Assembly (NCBI GenBank): GCA_910577835.1
Contig: CAJTOU010000025.1
Location: forward strand, 2,257-49,293
Length of the DNA: 47,037 nucleotides
Source: an uncultured Lachnospiraceae bacterium
Lineage (GTDB): Bacteria; Bacillota_A; Clostridia; Lachnospirales; Lachnospiraceae
Reading direction: 5' to 3'
Shown here: piece by piece, positions 34,826-43,946 of the stretch
How positions within the stretch are numbered: the stretch's first letter is position 1
How the letters are laid out: every line of letters begins with the position of its first letter
Notes under the pieces: generated by a model
Seen by the model: only the letters and a program-made list of their open reading frames with translations
The model's database searches: none
What the model was told of the DNA's origin: nothing
Translations under genes and position numbers: made by a program

Positions 34826-37090
34826 ATGATTAGAAAAGGCATGTTTATTGGAGACCGATATGAAATCGTAGATAAAGTCGGTTCAGGAGGAATGTCAGAT
34901 GTCTATAAGGCATTGGACCATAAGCTTAACAGATTTGTGGCGATAAAAGTCTTAAAGACAGAATTCAGTGAGGACAGAAATTTTGTTTCAAAGTTTAAGG
35001 TGGAGGCACAGTCAGCGGCAGGGCTTACACATCCGAATATTGTAAATGTATACGATGTCGGAGAGGACCACAATATTCATTATATTGTGATGGAGCTGAT
35101 AGATGGAATTACGCTGAAAAAATATATTGAGAAAAAAGGGCAGCTTCCGGTAAAAGAGGCTGTGAGCATAGCGATTCAGGTATCACAGGGCATTGAAGCT
35201 GCACATAATAATCATATTATTCACAGAGATATTAAGCCGCAGAATATTATGATTTCAAGAGAAGGCAAAGTAAAGGTAACAGACTTTGGCATTGCAAGGG
35301 CAGCAAGTACAAATACAATTAATTCCAATGCAATGGGTTCCGTGCATTATATTTCACCAGAACAGGCAAGAGGCGGTTATATTGATGAAAAGAGTGATAT
35401 TTATTCACTCGGTATTACATTATATGAATTGATTACCGGAAAGGTGCCTTTCGAGGGAGATTCTACGGTCAGTGTAGCTTTGCAGCATATCAATGATGAT
35501 ATTCCAAGTCCAAAGGATGCAATACCGGATTTGCCAATCAGTGTGGAAAAAATCATTTTGAAATGTACACAGAAAAAGCCGGACAGAAGATATTTAAAGA
35601 TATCTGCACTGATTGCGGATATGAAGAAATCTCTGATTAGTCCAAACGAAGATTTTGTTCAGATTTCGGCTCCACCGGTCAGCAATGCGACTACTGTGAT
35701 GATGACAGATGAAGAGGTATCTATGATTCGAAGCGAGTCGGGCAGCAGGTATGGAGATGATGAGGGATATGAGGAAAATGAAGAAGGTGAAGAAGAGTAT
35801 GAAAATGAGGAAGGAAATGAAAACGAGGACGAAGATGATATTTTCGGTGACAGCGATGATATAGATGCAGATAATCCGAAAATGGATAAGGTAATTTTTA
35901 TCGGCGCAATTCTTTCAGGTATTGTGTTTATTGCGCTTGCGGTTATTTTCTTTGTAAAGTCCATGGGAGGCTGCGGCGGAAATGCTGATGATTCGATTGA
36001 AACCACAACACAGATAGAAGGCTTGAAGTCAACGCAGACAAAGGTTCCAGACGTAATAGGAAAATCAGAAGAAGAGGCCTGCAAGATGCTTACAGAGGCT
36101 TTTATTGGATATAAAATTAACCATGAGAATCATAATACCATTCCAAAGGGTGATGTTATCCGACTGAGCAAGGATGTAGGAACAGTTGTTGACAGAAATA
36201 CAACCATTGATGTATATATCAGTGACGGGGCAAAGAAAAATACTATGCCTGATGTGATTGGGAAAGATAAGGATGAGGCGAAAACACTGTTAGAAAGCGA
36301 TGAGTATGGCCTTGTGGTAACGTTTGAATATCAGGTAAGCGATGCCTACGAGGCGAATAAGGTGATTCGTACAGACCCGGAAAAGAAGACGGATATTTAT
36401 TATGGCGATACGGTGACTATATTTGTCAGTCAGGGTGCAGATACTTCAAATGCGGTTGTTCCGGATATCAGAAATATGAGTCAGGAGAGAGCAAAGTCTG
36501 AGCTGGAGGGCAGAGGCCTTTCATTAAGAGTAGAAGGTGAAGTTTACAGTTCGACAATAGCTGCAGGAAATATTGTGGCTCAGGATATAAAAGCGGAAAA
36601 GGTGGTTCCAAGAGGAACGACAATTGGGGTAACAGTAAGTAAAGGACCAGAACCAACAACACCAGAACCAACGACACCAGAACCAACGACACCGGAGCCA
36701 ACAACACCAGAACCAACGACACCAGAACCAACGACACCGGAGCCAACAACGCCGGAACCTACATTTACGGCGAATTTCCTAAGTATGGATGCAAGTGATT
36801 TTGGAGTAGAAAAAGGAACAAATGGTACAATTACAAAAGCAGTGTTGAGTTATACAAACAGTGATGGACAGGAAACAACGGAAACATTAAAGCTCAGTGA
36901 CTACAATATTGATACAAATTTTAATGATGACTGGTCGTTAGAAACAGGAAAAATCAGTATTAACAAGAAGAATGTAAAAGCCAATTCAGAGGCTACAATT
37001 GTTATTACATTATCTTATCCTTCATTAAATGAGGATGGAACTTCTACAACAAGTACAGCTACCGCATCAACAAAAGGTGTCTTTAATTAG
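34826..37090 (+). CDS. prkC: PASTA-domain serine/threonine kinase
   Basis: The 754-residue membrane kinase has a cytoplasmic kinase domain (about 10-270) with GSGGMSDVYKA, VAIKVLK, HRDIKPQNIM and DFGIARA, an acidic juxtamembrane stretch (about 305-350), one membrane helix (about 355-378), and three extracellular PASTA repeats (about 405-605) that bind muropeptides. After these come eight PEPTT repeats (608-647) and a C-terminal domain of about 105 residues that I do not recognise; it is Thr-rich and probably beta-structured. The tail and extra domain are unusual for PrkC. It follows its phosphatase, as in B. subtilis prpC-prkC-rsgA-rpe-thiN. Confidence 0.95.
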   Translation: MIRKGMFIGDRYEIVDKVGSGGMSDVYKALDHKLNRFVAIKVLKTEFSEDRNFVSKFKVEAQSAAGLTHPNIVNVYDVGEDHNIHYIVMELIDGITLKKYIEKKGQLPVKEAVSIAIQVSQGIEAAHNNHIIHRDIKPQNIMISREGKVKVTDFGIARAASTNTINSNAMGSVHYISPEQARGGYIDEKSDIYSLGITLYELITGKVPFEGDSTVSVALQHINDDIPSPKDAIPDLPISVEKIILKCTQKKPDRRYLKISALIADMKKSLISPNEDFVQISAPPVSNATTVMMTDEEVSMIRSESGSRYGDDEGYEENEEGEEEYENEEGNENEDEDDIFGDSDDIDADNPKMDKVIFIGAILSGIVFIALAVIFFVKSMGGCGGNADDSIETTTQIEGLKSTQTKVPDVIGKSEEEACKMLTEAFIGYKINHENHNTIPKGDVIRLSKDVGTVVDRNTTIDVYISDGAKKNTMPDVIGKDKDEAKTLLESDEYGLVVTFEYQVSDAYEANKVIRTDPEKKTDIYYGDTVTIFVSQGADTSNAVVPDIRNMSQERAKSELEGRGLSLRVEGEVYSSTIAAGNIVAQDIKAEKVVPRGTTIGVTVSKGPEPTTPEPTTPEPTTPEPTTPEPTTPEPTTPEPTTPEPTFTANFLSMDASDFGVEKGTNGTITKAVLSYTNSDGQETTETLKLSDYNIDTNFNDDWSLETGKISINKKNVKANSEATIVITLSYPSLNEDGTSTTSTATASTKGVFN
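36647..36766 (+). repeat. 15-bp tandem repeats in prkC (PEPTT linker)
   Basis: Eight 15-bp units in frame encode PEPTT; the last is degenerate. Third-position changes show a higher-order pattern: units 2-4 and 5-7 form two nearly identical 45-bp blocks, evidence of a recent block duplication. Copy number is expected to vary between strains without breaking the frame. Confidence 0.95.
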
Positions 37091-37091
37091 T

Positions 37092-37970
37092 ATGCAGGGT
37101 AAGATAATAAAAGGCATTGCCGGATTTTACTATGTGCATTGTGCACATGGTAAAATCTATGAATGCAAGGCCAAAGGGATTTTCAGATATAAAAACATTA
37201 AACCGCTGGTAGGCGATAATGTAGAACTGGACATTATCAGTGAAAGAGAAGCCACCGGCAATATTACTAAAATTTTGGAAAGAAAAAATTCGCTGATTCG
37301 GCCAGAGGTGGCAAATATTGACCAGGCATTGATTTTATTTGCAGTAAAAAGCCCATCGCCGAACCTGAATCTGCTGGACCGTCTTCTGGTTATGATGGAA
37401 GTACGGCAGATTCCATGTATGATTGCTTTTGGCAAGGCAGATTTAGCTCAGGAAGAAGAAATAAAACCCCTGCTGGAAATTTACGAACAGGCAGGTTATC
37501 CATGTACAGGCATAAGCACATTTGAAAATACAAATATAGATAAAATAAAAGAGCTATTGTTTCATAAAACAACAGCCCTTGCAGGTCCCTCCGGTGTGGG
37601 AAAATCCACACTTTTAAATTATCTGGTACCACATGCAAATATGGAAACAGGGAGTATTAGCGCAAAAATTGAGCGTGGCAAGCATACAACCAGACATTCT
37701 GAATTGTTTGACATAGATGAAACTACATATATTTGTGACACACCGGGATTCAGCTCCATGTATATCCGCGATTTTGAAGCTGACAGCCTGAAGCATTATT
37801 TTCCCGAATTTGAGCCATATTTTGGTATGTGCAGATTTGGAAGCTGCAGTCATATCAAGGAACCCGGATGCAGTGTCAAGGAGGCATTAAGCCAGAATAA
37901 AATCAGCAAAAGCAGATATGAAAATTATATACTGATGTATAATGAATTAAAAAACAATAATAAAAAATGA
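37092..37970 (+). CDS. rsgA: Ribosome small subunit-dependent GTPase RsgA
   Basis: RsgA checks the decoding site during 30S subunit maturation. The 292-residue protein has an N-terminal OB fold (about 1-70), a circularly permuted GTPase domain with GPSGVGKSTLLN (about 165-176) and DTPGFSS, and a C-terminal zinc knuckle (CRFGSCSHIKEPGC). The frame is open upstream into prkC, but the conserved protein starts with MQGKIIKGI at 37092, one base after the prkC stop. The ribosome site is weak (AAAGGTG), so translation may depend on coupling with prkC. Confidence 0.95.
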   Translation: MQGKIIKGIAGFYYVHCAHGKIYECKAKGIFRYKNIKPLVGDNVELDIISEREATGNITKILERKNSLIRPEVANIDQALILFAVKSPSPNLNLLDRLLVMMEVRQIPCMIAFGKADLAQEEEIKPLLEIYEQAGYPCTGISTFENTNIDKIKELLFHKTTALAGPSGVGKSTLLNYLVPHANMETGSISAKIERGKHTTRHSELFDIDETTYICDTPGFSSMYIRDFEADSLKHYFPEFEPYFGMCRFGSCSHIKEPGCSVKEALSQNKISKSRYENYILMYNELKNNNKK

Positions 37971-37985
37971 AAGGATGGAGAAATT

Positions 37986-38651
37986 ATGATGTATAAACTG
38001 GCGCCATCAATTTTAAATGCCAACTATGCAAATCTGGAATCCGAAATCAAAACTGCCGATATGGCGGGGGCAGATATGATTCATCTGGATGTAATGGACG
38101 GAATGTTTGTTCCATGTATTTCCTTTGGATGGGATTTAATTAAAAACATTCGCTGTTGTACAGAAAAAAAATTTGACGTGCATTTGATGATTAATGACCC
38201 TGACCGCTATCTGAGGGATTTTAAAGAGGCGGGAGCAGATATTATTTCTGTACATGCAGAAGCCTGCAGTCAGCTTGATGTGACAATTGACCGAATCAGA
38301 GATTTGGACTGTAAGGTTGGCGTGGTTTTAAATCCTGCAACCTCACTGACTACACTGGATTTTGTGCTGGAAAAAATTGATATGGTTCTTTTGATGACAG
38401 TAAATCCGGGCTTTGGCGGTCAGAAGTATATGAGCAGCATGACAAGAAAAATAAAGGAGTTGCGGCAAATTATTGAGGAACGCGAATTTGACGTGGATAT
38501 CGAAGTAGACGGCGGTATTACGGCAGCAAATGTAAGAACTGTATTAGATGCGGGAGCAAATATTATTGTGTCTGGTTCTGGCATTTATCGCGGTGATATC
38601 TATCAAAATGTTACCGATTTTTTGGAGATTTTTAAAGAATATGACAGATAA
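37986..38651 (+). CDS. rpe: Ribulose-phosphate 3-epimerase
   Basis: Rpe interconverts ribulose 5-phosphate and xylulose 5-phosphate in the pentose phosphate pathway. The 221-residue TIM barrel shows APSILNANYANLE, HLDVMDGMFVP (metal His and catalytic Asp), VNPGFGGQKYM and the phosphate-binding DGGI and VSGSGIYRG. AAAGGATGGAG precedes the ATG. It lies 15 bases after rsgA and overlaps thiN by 11 bases. Confidence 0.97.
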   Translation: MMYKLAPSILNANYANLESEIKTADMAGADMIHLDVMDGMFVPCISFGWDLIKNIRCCTEKKFDVHLMINDPDRYLRDFKEAGADIISVHAEACSQLDVTIDRIRDLDCKVGVVLNPATSLTTLDFVLEKIDMVLLMTVNPGFGGQKYMSSMTRKIKELRQIIEEREFDVDIEVDGGITAANVRTVLDAGANIIVSGSGIYRGDIYQNVTDFLEIFKEYDR

Positions 38652-39300
38652 AGCTTTGATTATTACCGGAGGAGATATTGATTTTTCCTATAAAAAATCA
38701 AAAGACTGCCAGATGGTGATAGCTGTGGATAATGGACTGGCAGCGGCTCATAAAATGGGGATAAGGCCCAGTGTAATTATTGGCGATTTTGATACGGTTT
38801 CTTTGAAGTTGCTGCATATTTATGAAAATCAGACTGATATAAAAATCATAAAACTGTTGCCAGAGAAGGATGATACTGATACGGAAGCGGCAGTTCGTTT
38901 TGCTGCTGAAAACGGTATAAAGGAGATTGACATTCTGGGAGCGACGGGTTCCCGCTTTGACCATGCTTATGCAAATATGTTCCTGTTGAAAAAGGCTATG
39001 GAACAGAATATCATGATTTATCTGTATACAGGACTCAGCAAGATTTATCTGGTGCATGGAAAAAAGGAATATCGCAGAGAGGACTTTTTTGGAACCTATA
39101 TTTCCTTTCTGCAGTTTGATGGAAGCGCTCTGGGAGTGACTATGGAGGGCTTTAAGTACAATGTATCTGATTTTGATTTTGATACAAAGAAAACTTACCG
39201 GCTTGGCGTAAGCAATGAACCACTGAAGGAGCGGGCAAGCATCGTAATACAACAGGGATATATGCTTGCCATAGAATCATTGGAAGATAAGGACAAATGA
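38641..39300 (+). CDS. thiN: Thiamine pyrophosphokinase
   Basis: ThiN makes thiamine pyrophosphate from thiamine and ATP. The 219-residue protein shows VDNGLAAAHKMGI, IIGDFDTVS, KDDTDTEAAVRFA and LGATGSRFDHAYAN, the metal- and nucleotide-binding segments of the family. The frame is open upstream inside rpe, but the conserved start MTDKALIITGG is at 38641. Its stop overlaps the next gene by ATGA. It closes the conserved rsgA-rpe-thiN block. Confidence 0.94.
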   Translation: MTDKALIITGGDIDFSYKKSKDCQMVIAVDNGLAAAHKMGIRPSVIIGDFDTVSLKLLHIYENQTDIKIIKLLPEKDDTDTEAAVRFAAENGIKEIDILGATGSRFDHAYANMFLLKKAMEQNIMIYLYTGLSKIYLVHGKKEYRREDFFGTYISFLQFDGSALGVTMEGFKYNVSDFDFDTKKTYRLGVSNEPLKERASIVIQQGYMLAIESLEDKDK

Positions 39301-40445
39301 AAAGAAAATATTTATTACTGCTGATACCAGTTTCAATATTATGTATTCTGCTGGCAAAGATGTCTTCTGTGGCAGCAGAATATATATTTGCCAGAGGCTT
39401 ATTTAAAATTATTTCTGTTCCGCTTGGATTTATAACAGGACTTCTGCCGTTTTCTATTGCAGAAATTCTGGTGATATTGTTTCCAGTCTGTATACTTGTT
39501 TTGATTGGAAGATTTTGTTATCTGATGTTTGGAAGCAAAAAAATGCTTAGAAGAAACAGAAAACAGGTTTTGAAGCGATGGGCTGTAAATACGGGAGTTT
39601 TTGTCAGTATTCTTTTATTTCTTTTTACAACATTATGTGGAACAAATTATTATCGTTTTGAGTTTGAACAGTTCTGCAAATTTGAGGTGGAAGAATATTC
39701 TGAAGAGGAGTTATACTCCCTGTGTGAATATCTGGCAGAAAAGGTAAATGAATCAAAGAAGCAACTAATTGAGGAAGAGATTCAGAAAGCAGTTACAAAA
39801 GAGACTAAGATAAATGAGAATAATGTAGTTGTGCTGGATAATTTTTCAGAGGTGGCAGACGAAGCAAAAAAAGCTTATCAAAAGCTTCAGAAGAATTATC
39901 CGGTGCTTAAATACAGTACTGGTGCTGCAAAGCCGGTGCTGTTGTCAAAATATATGTCCTATACGGGAATTGTAGGAATTTATTTTCCGTTTACCGTAGA
40001 GGCAAATGTAAATACAGATGTTGCCGGATATAACAGACCGGCAGATATGTGCCATGAACTTGCACATTTACATGGATTTATGAGAGAAAATGAGGCAAAT
40101 TTTATTTCCTATCTGGTCTGTACAAACAGTGATGAGGCATATTTCAGATACAGTGGTTATATGCTTGGCTATATTTATGCCACCAACGCTTTGTATGACG
40201 AAGATGTAAAGAAATATATGCAGATTGCTTCCATGCTGTCAGATGAGGTAAGAGCTGACCTCGATTTTGAACACGAATACTGGAAACAGCTTGAGAGCAC
40301 ACAGGCATATCAGACAGTAGAGGCAGTGTCAGATAAGGTGAATGATACTTATTTAAAAGTCAATGGTCAAACAGACGGAGTAAAAAGCTATGGAAAAATG
40401 GTAGATTTGTTGATTGCACAGTATCTGGCGGAATCACAACAATAA
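39297..40445 (+). CDS. DUF3810-type membrane protein with zinc-protease motif
   Basis: The 382-residue protein has three hydrophobic segments in the first 120 residues and then an extracytoplasmic domain holding HELAHLHGF followed by ENEANFISYLVC. This HExxH plus downstream Glu pattern is that of a gluzincin-like metalloprotease and is kept in DUF3810. No substrate is known. It overlaps thiN by four bases (ATGA) and is followed 24 bases later by queA, so it is part of the same transcript. Confidence 0.85.
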   Translation: MKRKYLLLLIPVSILCILLAKMSSVAAEYIFARGLFKIISVPLGFITGLLPFSIAEILVILFPVCILVLIGRFCYLMFGSKKMLRRNRKQVLKRWAVNTGVFVSILLFLFTTLCGTNYYRFEFEQFCKFEVEEYSEEELYSLCEYLAEKVNESKKQLIEEEIQKAVTKETKINENNVVVLDNFSEVADEAKKAYQKLQKNYPVLKYSTGAAKPVLLSKYMSYTGIVGIYFPFTVEANVNTDVAGYNRPADMCHELAHLHGFMRENEANFISYLVCTNSDEAYFRYSGYMLGYIYATNALYDEDVKKYMQIASMLSDEVRADLDFEHEYWKQLESTQAYQTVEAVSDKVNDTYLKVNGQTDGVKSYGKMVDLLIAQYLAESQQ

Positions 40446-40469
40446 AATGAAGTATAACTGGAGAAAACA

Positions 40470-41532
40470 ATGGAATTGAAGTTAAGCGATTTTAATTATG
40501 AGCTTCCAAAGGAGCTGATTGCACAGGACCCTCTGGAAAACAGGTCTTCAAGCAGGCTTATGCATGTAGACAGAAAAACAGGAAATTATGAGCATAAAAT
40601 ATTTACGGATATTGTGGACTGTCTTTCTGCCGGAGACTGTCTGGTAATAAATAATACAAAGGTGATTCCGGCAAGATTGTATGGAGTGAGAGAAAAGGCA
40701 GGAGAGGGTTCCCAGAAAGGAGAAACTGTACTTACTACTGGAAAAATAGAAATTCTTCTGCTAAAAAGAAGACAAGATAATATCTGGGAAGCTCTGGTAA
40801 AGCCGGGAAAAAAATGCAGGGCAGGGACAAGACTTGATTTTGGAAATGGAAAATTAAAAGCGGAAATTTTACAGGTTATTGAAGATGGAAACCGTCTGAT
40901 TCAATTTTTTTATGAGGGTATCTTTGAGGAAATACTGGATGAACTGGGGCAGATGCCTCTTCCGCCATATATTACTCATGAATTAAAGGATAAAAACAGA
41001 TATCAGAGTTTATGCGAAGTATGACGGTTCCGCGGCAGCACCGACAGCAGGACTTCATTTTACAAAGGAACTGCTGGAGAAAATAAGGAAAAAGGGAGTA
41101 GTAATTGCAGATGTAACGCTTCATGTAGGGCTTGGCACTTTTCGGCCGGTAAAGGTAGAAAATGTACTGGAGCATCATATGCATTCGGAATATTATACCA
41201 TTCAGGAAAAAGATGCGAATAAAATCAATGAGGCAAAAAAGAACGGGCACAAAGTAATCGCTGTTGGAACTACGAGCTGTCGGGCACTGGAATCAGCGGG
41301 ACAGGGAGGAAGTGTTGAGCCTGTTAGTGGATGGACAGATATTTTTATTTATCCGGGATATCAGTTTCAGGTGATAGACGGGCTGATTACAAATTTTCAT
41401 CTGCCGGAATCTACTCTTTTAATGCTGGTATCTGCATTTGCAGGAAGAGAAAATATTCTGGCAGCATATGAAGAAGCTGTAAGAGAAAAATACAGATTTT
41501 TCAGTTTTGGGGATGCTATGCTGCTCTTGTAA
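40470..41532 (+). pseudogene. queA: QueA, tRNA ribosyltransferase-isomerase, broken by a frameshift
   Basis: QueA transfers the ribose part of SAM to preQ1 in tRNA, giving epoxyqueuosine. The first reading frame (40470-41024) matches the N-terminal half from MELKLSDFNYELPKELIAQD to DKNRYQ, then ends in five foreign residues and TGA. The rest, VYAKYDGSAAAPTAGLHFT to FSFGDAMLLL, continues in another frame from 41008 to 41532. One base (41007) lies between Gln and Val where a codon for Thr is expected, so two bases are missing (for example AC in an ACAG context). Joined, the product would be about 354 residues, normal for QueA. There is no slippery heptamer. Both halves are otherwise well kept, so this is either a recent mutation or a sequence error. 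Confidence 0.9.
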
Positions 41533-41562
41533 TCTCAAATATTATCTTTATCTGTCAATTAC

Positions 41563-41605
41563 AAAATATCCGAAGACCGAAAAGGCTTTCGGATATTTTT
41601 TTGCG
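41563..41605 (+). terminator. Intrinsic terminator of the queA transcript
   Basis: AAAATATCCGAA (41563-41574) pairs over 12 bp with TTCGGATATTTT (41588-41599), and a T-run follows. It ends the long operon. Confidence 0.85.
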
Positions 41606-41645
41606 CTTTTTTGAAAAATAATTTCTGTTTTTGGAAAGAACGGAG

Positions 41646-41704
41646 ATGAAAAATTAAAAAGATTCTGCTTGTGATATTTTCCAAAAACTGGTATAATCAA
41701 AAAA
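41646..41704 (+). promoter_or_regulatory. Promoter copy A of a duplicated 59-bp segment
   Basis: TTGTGA (41669-41674), a 17-base spacer and TATAAT (41692-41697), with the extended -10 TGG just before it. The 59-bp segment matches 45336-45394 at about 53 positions without gaps. It drives the IbrA-like cassette. Confidence 0.75.
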
Positions 41705-41916
41705 GATTGGAATAAACTGGAAATTATATTTGAAATGTAAACTGCAAAAGTAGAAATTTTTATTGAAATTTTTACTAAAATCATATAATTATAAAATCAA
41801 TATTAAACAATATATTATACACATTATAAATAAAAATTTATTTTCATGAATTGCAGCCTTTGGTTATGGATGACATGAGGAAAAGACAGCCTGCTGCCAT
41901 TTATATATATACGTTT

Positions 41917-41933
41917 CAGGTCATTTTGACCTG
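41917..41933. promoter_or_regulatory. CAGGTCA palindrome in the IbrA-like leader
   Basis: CAGGTCA (41917-41923) and TGACCTG (41927-41933) are perfect inverted repeats separated by TTT, seven bases before GGAGG. It could be an operator or a hairpin that affects translation. Confidence 0.45.
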
Positions 41934-41977
41934 ATATATGGAGGAATTTATTTTTTTAAATATTATGGTGAAAAAAA

Positions 41978-43300
41978 ATGTACATGAGAAAAGAATACAT
42001 AGGGCAAAACGTCTATACAGCCTTACAGAAACGTTTGAAATTTATATTTGAAGAATTTGATAATATTTTTGTTTCATTTTCGGGAGGCAAGGACAGCGGA
42101 TTACTTTTAAATTTGACATTGGATTTTCAGCGAAAGTATTATCCGGACAAAAAAATAGGTGTTTTTCATCAGGATTTTGAAGCACAATATACAGTAACAA
42201 CCGAATATGTAGAACGTACTTTTAGGCGGATTCAGAATGAGGTCGAACCATACTGGGTCTGCCTTCCAATGGCAACCAGAACAGCGTTAAGCAGTTATCA
42301 AATGTACTGGTATCCATGGGATGATACAAAAGAGGAGATATGGGTCCGCCCCATGCCTGAATATCCATATGTAATTAATCTCCAAAATAATCCGATGACT
42401 ACATATCGTTACCGGATGCACCAAGAAGATTTGGCCAAGCAGTTTGGACGCTGGTATCGGATAGCTCATGACAACCGGAAAACGGTCTGTCTGCTTGGAA
42501 TTCGAACAGATGAATCTTTACAGAGGTATAGTGGAATTTTAAACAAGAAATATGGGTATAAAAGTGAATGCTGGATTAGCAAACAGTTCAAGGATGTGTG
42601 GGCGGCGTCACCGATTTATGACTGGTCAAACAGTGATGTGTGGCACGCAAATTATGTATTTGGATATGATTATAACAAACTTTATGACCTTTATTATATG
42701 GCGGGATTGAAACCGGACCAGATGCGGGTGGCCTCTCCTTTTAACGATTATGCAAAAGACAGTTTGAATTTATATCGTGTCATTGACCCTGAAATATGGG
42801 CAAAACTGGTTGGAAGGGTAAGAGGCGCCAACTTTGCGTCTATCTATGGAAAAACGAAGGCAATGGGATATCGTAATCTAACGCTTCCAGAAGGATATAC
42901 ATGGGAATCTTATACAAAGTTTTTGTTGGATACGCTTCCTGCCCGTCTTAGAAAAAACTATATTGAAAAATTCAAAACCTCTATGCGGTTTTGGCATACC
43001 ACAGGAGGGGGACTTGATGAAAAGGTGATTCAGGAGCTGATTGACCATGGATATAATATCCGCAGAAATGGAGTTTCCAATTATACGGTAATGAAAAATT
43101 CCCGAATTATATTTCTTGATAAAATTCCGGACCATACCGATGATATCAAATCCTCCAAAGACATTCCCAGTTGGAAACGAATGTGTTATTGTATTTTGAA
43201 AAATGACCACATTTGCCGTTTTATGGGATTTGGTCTTACCAAAAAACAGCAAAAGCGGGTAGAGTTGCTCAAACGCAAATATAATAAGGTAGGTGAATGA
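41978..43300 (+). CDS. PAPS reductase-like protein, DUF3440 (IbrA/YbdN-like)
   Basis: The 440-residue protein has an N-type ATP pyrophosphatase PP-loop, SFSGGKDSG (about 35-43), followed by HQDFEAQYTVTTEYVERTF, the layout of the IbrA/YbdN group rather than of true PAPS reductase (CysH). The C-terminal half is the DUF3440 region. With the ParB-like gene next it forms the pair known in E. coli as IbrA-IbrB (regulators of Eib immunoglobulin-binding proteins) and YbdN-YbdM. The biochemical reaction is not established; an AMP-activation step is inferred from the PP-loop. The start is uncertain: GGAGG at 41940-41944 is too far away and only a weak GGTG precedes the ATG. Confidence 0.88.
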   Translation: MYMRKEYIGQNVYTALQKRLKFIFEEFDNIFVSFSGGKDSGLLLNLTLDFQRKYYPDKKIGVFHQDFEAQYTVTTEYVERTFRRIQNEVEPYWVCLPMATRTALSSYQMYWYPWDDTKEEIWVRPMPEYPYVINLQNNPMTTYRYRMHQEDLAKQFGRWYRIAHDNRKTVCLLGIRTDESLQRYSGILNKKYGYKSECWISKQFKDVWAASPIYDWSNSDVWHANYVFGYDYNKLYDLYYMAGLKPDQMRVASPFNDYAKDSLNLYRVIDPEIWAKLVGRVRGANFASIYGKTKAMGYRNLTLPEGYTWESYTKFLLDTLPARLRKNYIEKFKTSMRFWHTTGGGLDEKVIQELIDHGYNIRRNGVSNYTVMKNSRIIFLDKIPDHTDDIKSSKDIPSWKRMCYCILKNDHICRFMGFGLTKKQQKRVELLKRKYNKVGE

Positions 43301-43301
43301 A

Positions 43302-43916
43302 ATGGCTTTTAAGAGTCCTGTATATAATGTAATTGCAGTTCCGATTGAGAAGGTGGTTCCAAATACATATAATCCAAATGCGGTTGCGCCTCCAGAAATG
43401 AAACTTCTTTATCAAAGCATTAAAGAAGACGGCTACACAATGCCTGTTGTCTGCTATTATGTCAAAGAAAAAGATATTTATGTTATTGTTGACGGCTTTC
43501 ATCGCTATCGTGTTATGATGGAATACCCTGATATTCGGGAGCGCGAGGGTGGAATGCTGCCGGTTTCGGTGGTAAATAAATCACTGGATAATCGAATGGC
43601 AAGTACTATTCGCCATAACCGTGCGAGAGGAACTCATGATGTTGACCTTATGAGCAATATTATTAAGGAACTTCATGAGTTAGGAAGGTCAGACGCATGG
43701 ATTTCGAAACATCTTGGCATGGATAAGGATGAAATTCTGAGGCTGAAACAGATTACCGGTCTTGCGGCGCTGTTTAAGGATGTAAAATTTGGTCAGGCAT
43801 GGCGCCCCGTAGAAGATGAGTTTTATCAGGCTCAAGTGGCTGCAACGTGTGAAGAGGCAAGCGATGAAGAAAAAGAGACTGCAATTACAGTGAAAGATAG
43901 CGAATTGAGACCTTGA
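43302..43916 (+). CDS. ParB/Srx-type nuclease-domain protein (IbrB/YbdM-like)
   Basis: The 204-residue protein has a ParB N-terminal fold: VPIEKVVPNTYNPN, then SIKEDGYTMPVV, then VIVDGFHRYRVM (about 60-70, the GFHR nucleotide-binding signature), then RHNRARGTHD. A helix-turn-helix-like stretch follows (SDAWISKHLGMDKDEILRLK, about 130-149). In ParB relatives GxxR binds CTP or ATP. It starts one base after the DUF3440 stop; an in-frame GTG at 43293 overlaps that gene and is less likely. No ParA or parS is present, so this is not a partition system. It is the expected partner of the PP-loop protein. Confidence 0.88.
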   Translation: MAFKSPVYNVIAVPIEKVVPNTYNPNAVAPPEMKLLYQSIKEDGYTMPVVCYYVKEKDIYVIVDGFHRYRVMMEYPDIREREGGMLPVSVVNKSLDNRMASTIRHNRARGTHDVDLMSNIIKELHELGRSDAWISKHLGMDKDEILRLKQITGLAALFKDVKFGQAWRPVEDEFYQAQVAATCEEASDEEKETAITVKDSELRP

Positions 43917-43946
43917 CGACTAATAGAAAAGAAAGAGAGTAATTTC

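Larger units (their letters stand above)
41533..41977. other. 445-base non-coding stretch before the IbrA-like gene
   Basis: It holds the queA terminator (41563-41605), promoter copy A (41646-41704), about 160 bases of AT-rich sequence, a 22-codon ORF (41866-41934) of doubtful reality, the palindrome at 41917-41933 and a GGAGG at 41940-41944. The leader from promoter to start codon is about 270 bases. Confidence 0.6.

Noticed and set aside
41000..41024. Programmed ribosomal frameshift in queA
   Set aside because: No slippery heptamer and no clear downstream stem; two missing bases explain the break more simply.
41866..41934. 22-codon ORF as a real leader peptide gene
   Set aside because: No ribosome site and no run of regulatory codons; kept only as part of a finding.
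41978..43916. Dnd phosphorothioation system
   Set aside because: The PP-loop and ParB-like proteins recall DndC and DndB, but DndA, DndD and DndE are absent and the PP-loop protein has the DUF3440 layout.
43302..43916. Chromosome or plasmid partition ParB
   Set aside because: No ParA partner and no parS-like sites, and it is linked to a DUF3440 gene as in IbrB/YbdM.
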